Source: Neelides folsomi (lineage: Eukaryota; Arthropoda; Collembola; Neelipleona; Neelidae). Taken from it: 64,000 bases of DNA. The stretch spans positions 1 to 64,000 of the forward strand of contig JAQGBZ010000056.1 of NCBI GenBank assembly GCA_034687125.1. Direction: 5' to 3'. Positions 61,021 through 64,000 of this stretch are shown piece by piece (position 1 is the first letter of the stretch; the number at the start of each line of letters is the position of its first letter). Position numbers and translations under genes: made by a program. Below the pieces are notes generated by a model. It worked only from the letters and a program-made list of their open reading frames with translations. It was not told the DNA's origin and did not search any database.

Positions 61021-64000
61021 TTATCTATCTTGAAGTTCAATTTCTTCCTCGTATGCCTAATAAGAATAAAAAAATGCATTTTATATTAAGTATACAGGTA
61101 TATTATTAATATCTACTAATCTTAAATATGTAGTAGAAAGCATAAATGTAGTAGTGTGTAATATATGGTTTAATGGTTTAAGTATAAGTATGAGATTTAT
61201 GTACGACTGTATAAGGAAAATTTTATAAAGGAGAGAAAAGAAACCTCATTGATGGTTCCTTGGCCGAAACTCATCCTATCTCTGAAATCGGTTGAGGAGT
61301 CTCGGTGTTGTTGAATAGAAACCGCAGGGACCATGGTCGATCTCCTTGCTTCGGCTCCCAACACTGAATTTCTCCTTTCAACATGAATGGTTCGTTTTCT
61401 CTGAAGGTTCTTTATACTTGCACGGAAACGGCTTTCTCTTTGACCACCGTCTTGTTCGCCTGTCAAAATGAGAATTTAGTTTAATTCTTTTTTACAAAGT
61501 GAATCAGTTTTAAATGAAATTCCTATCAGCATTTATTCAAAACTGATATTCATATTTAATAGAATTTGTTAAATTAAAATGTTTTTTAAAAAGCTTAAAT
61601 ACTGCTAAGCCTGTTGAAATTCTTCTTAAAGTGAACATCCAAAGGTTGAACAATTTTAGAGGAAGCTCTGTTATTTTCTAATATCTGAACAGTTTTTCTT
61701 CTTGTTACATCCCTGCTGTCAAAATCATCGCTTTTCTCTATAAAATCAACAGTTATCAATTTAATTTTAGGTCATTTAACTATAGACTTTAGATAATGTA
61801 TAAAATAGTATACTATTTAATTTATAAAAGTTAAAAGTTCCAATGTTTATTTCATACTTTTATTGTTCACTTTAAGTAGTTTAAGAACTGTTGTGTGTTC
61901 TCCATCGTAGTCTTCTCCATTTTCTGAAATTCCCTTTGAACAAAAGTTAAGCTCTGTTGAAGCCAAGATGTGCGTGAGAGTCTCAAAACGATGAAAAACC
62001 ATGCCGAGGAATTGCACTAAAAGAATGATAGCGAAGAAAGCTACGAATGCCAAACCAATTGGTTCAAGTTGAAGCGGAGAAGTTTCAATGGACATCTACA
62101 AATATTCGAACGACAATTCAATTATAAAATCGCTTAAGATAACATTACTGTTAATTACACAATTATTAATTATTTTTCACTATGATGTTTTAATTTATTG
62201 TTAGTTTTAATTGGTAAATTCACCTCTGTATTTCCTTCATATGTGACATTAGTCGCAGCACCAAACGGCCATTTAATGAAAATTTGGTCTTTGTTGAGCT
62301 GAAGCAGAAAAACAACAACGACAAAGAGCAGATTGATCATGAAGAAAGCAAAAACCATTTTGTTCCGAAGATCTTTTAATCCTTCTTCTTCTTTTTTCTA
62401 TTTATTAAAGCCATTTAAATATAAGTAAAATTTCTTCAATATTGAAATTATAAGAAAATTTATTATAGAAGTCTCTTTACCTGCTTTGCTTTATCAGCAT
62501 CAAGAGGCTTCAGATATTTCTCAATAAATTTATGCCAGAAATTGATTTCTTCTCCAGTCAAAAAGTCCGTTATTGCTCTTTTCAAACATGAATCTTCGAT
62601 CCAATATGGATTCATTAAATCATCGACAGGAGTAGTTTCTATACATTATAAATTCAATAATTATTATCTCATTGTTCATATTCATATTAGAGTTTATATG
62701 AAAGTCGAACCTTCTTCTTTTTCAGCTTCGTCTTCGTCTTCATTGTCTTCATGAATTGTTTCAGGTTCTGCTTTCCTTCCTCTGTCAATGAGTTCATGCA
62801 TTTTAGAAGTACCGGAAAGAACTGACGCACTTGATCCTCTTCTCAATCCAGAATTTCCTCCATCAATTCCTCTATAAAATTTACACATTTAAAATATACG
62901 TTTATAGAATTTATAGTGTATGTAATGTAAATGTATAGGTAATGTAAATATCTTTGTAAATATAAATTAAAAACGGTTTTTTAAGTTACCTTTCAATCTT
63001 ATCAAGTCGTTTTGAAACTTTATCAAGAGAATCGGCAATTCTTGACAACTGTGGTTTTTCATCCGGTTTGGGTGTTGTGCAACACATGATTTTAAAAAGA
63101 CCAGCTAATGAAAACTCAATGGACCCTTCAGTGTCATCAACTCCCATTGCAGTTGGAATGAATCCAAAGAGACCGCCAGATTTTTTAGATTTTTTCTTTG
63201 CTTCTTCCGCTTCTTTGGCTTCAGCGTCAAGTTCCTGCTTTGACTTCTTCACGGCCACTTCCCTCGTTCCCCACGATACAACGTTGAGGTTGAACAAAGA
63301 ATAGATGATAAGAAGAAGGTACATGGAAGGAATGGTAATGTAATAAACCACACCATGGAGTAAACAGTCAAACTCCATTGGATGAATTATCCCGGCTATA
63401 ATGAAACTTGCAGCTATTGCTACTAAAAATAAAGACGAAGGAGCTAGCAATCCATCTTCTACAATTTGGAGAATTATACCGACAAGTACAGCTATCATTA
63501 CAAGAGCATACATAGCTGATAATAGTTGGGCAAGTAGAATCTAAAATTAAAAAATTAATTAGAAAAAGCACAATTGTAAAACTATTAATTTGAATTACAA
63601 AAGTAAAGAAATTATTTGTACTTAAATTGAACAAAATTCCATTACCTGATGATTACTTGTAAGGAAGAAACAAGAAGCTATGAATAAAAGTATAGGGACT
63701 GCATTATAAATCAAACTTGTCCAATTGTCAATTCTGAATGCAACAACAAAGGCTCCAATCAACATAAGGAAAATTGTCCCAGGTCCAAGAATTGTTCCAA
63801 CCATCATCATAAACTAAAATATCATTTTATTAAATTAATTTACAATATAATATTATATAAATTAAAATAATCCGAATAATTTTTTTATAATTATCAATTT
63901 TATAAAGGAATTCACAATATAGAATTTAGAATTTGATATTACATGTCTTTATGACTTACTTGATAGGCAATATACGGGAGTGAAATATTTGGATTTCTCT
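61021..64000 (-). CDS. CHS: chitin synthase, C-terminal part (5' end beyond the window)
   Basis: Ten exons, the first truncated by the window: 63960-64000, 63646-63813, 62990-63540, 62711-62871, 62481-62638, 62224-62397, 61858-62095, 61603-61737, 61245-61459 and 61021-61056 (about 625 residues). Chitin synthase is a plasma-membrane family-2 glycosyltransferase. The catalytic domain (EDR, QRRRW) lies outside the window. Visible are the post-catalytic helix cluster (MMVGTILGPGTIFLMLIGAF), NVVSWGTREVAVKKSK and a coiled coil (LSRIADSLDKVSKRLDKIER). Then come NPYWIED, FLTGEEINFWHKFIEKYL, two more membrane segments (LRNKMVFAFFMINLLFVVVV, LQLEPIGLAFVAFFAIILLV) and FHRFETLTHILASTELNF. The tail is basic (RRKTVQILE, HVERRNSVLGAEARRSTM). 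A coiled coil at this place is typical of the epidermal/tracheal CHS1 (class A) enzymes. Confidence 0.96.

Noticed and set aside
1-64000. CRISPR arrays, tRNA or rRNA genes, bacterial operons
   Set aside because: No spaced repeats, no tRNA B-box with matching arms and no rRNA-like sequence noticed by eye. Gene structure is eukaryotic. A tRNAscan run would be needed to exclude tRNAs fully.

Overview
The window is animal nuclear DNA: AT-rich, with multi-exon genes, GT-AG introns (mostly 50-150 bp, some of several kb) and no operon-like spacing. A chitin synthase, an NR4A/HR38-type nuclear receptor, a DCST/sneaky-type sperm protein and mariner-class transposon remains point to an ecdysozoan, most likely an arthropod. 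I cannot name the species. Exon models were built by hand: at every junction given the reading frame continues, and the joined protein was compared with what I know of each family.

Layout: 1-905 is the 3' part of a mariner-type transposon whose transposase is split by a 146-bp AT-rich intron. 1149-8507 (+) is a JmjC-domain gene with very long introns. 8508-15434 is a gene-poor stretch with a MITE and perfect palindromes. 15435-18790 (-) is a DCST1/2-like sperm membrane protein with a C-terminal RING. 19533-23091 (-) is ANKRD27/VARP. 24379-25440 holds two weak minus-strand ORFs. 26032-27651 (+) is CYRI (FAM49). 29367-30571 (-) is oligoribonuclease REXO2, head to head with RBM12 at 31052-37061 (+). 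37985-42706 (-) is the AP-1 gamma adaptin. 43439-44390 (+) is an Mpv17-like protein whose start codon is split by an intron. 44970-46068 and 46601-47719 (+) are tandem TIGAR-like histidine phosphatases. 48151-50749 (-) is CACTIN, head to head with a ZFAND2-type AN1 zinc-finger gene at 51312-52530 (+). 53808-56517 (-) is the NR4A receptor, followed upstream by 4.5 kb of non-coding DNA that contains CRE sites. 61021-64000 (-) is the 3' half of a chitin synthase gene that runs off the window.

The genes are independent, mostly housekeeping loci. Two functional themes recur: membrane trafficking (VARP, AP-1 gamma, CYRI) and nuclear RNA processing (RBM12, CACTIN, REXO2). Three close divergent pairs (REXO2/RBM12, AP1G/Mpv17-like, CACTIN/ZFAND2) probably share promoter regions. 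I found no convincing new multi-gene system. The most interesting signals are the intron inside the transposase, the mosaic identity of the two TIGAR-like paralogs, the split start codon, a repeated motif in the AP-1 hinge, the two CHPLC motifs of VARP, and the CRE cluster upstream of NR4A.
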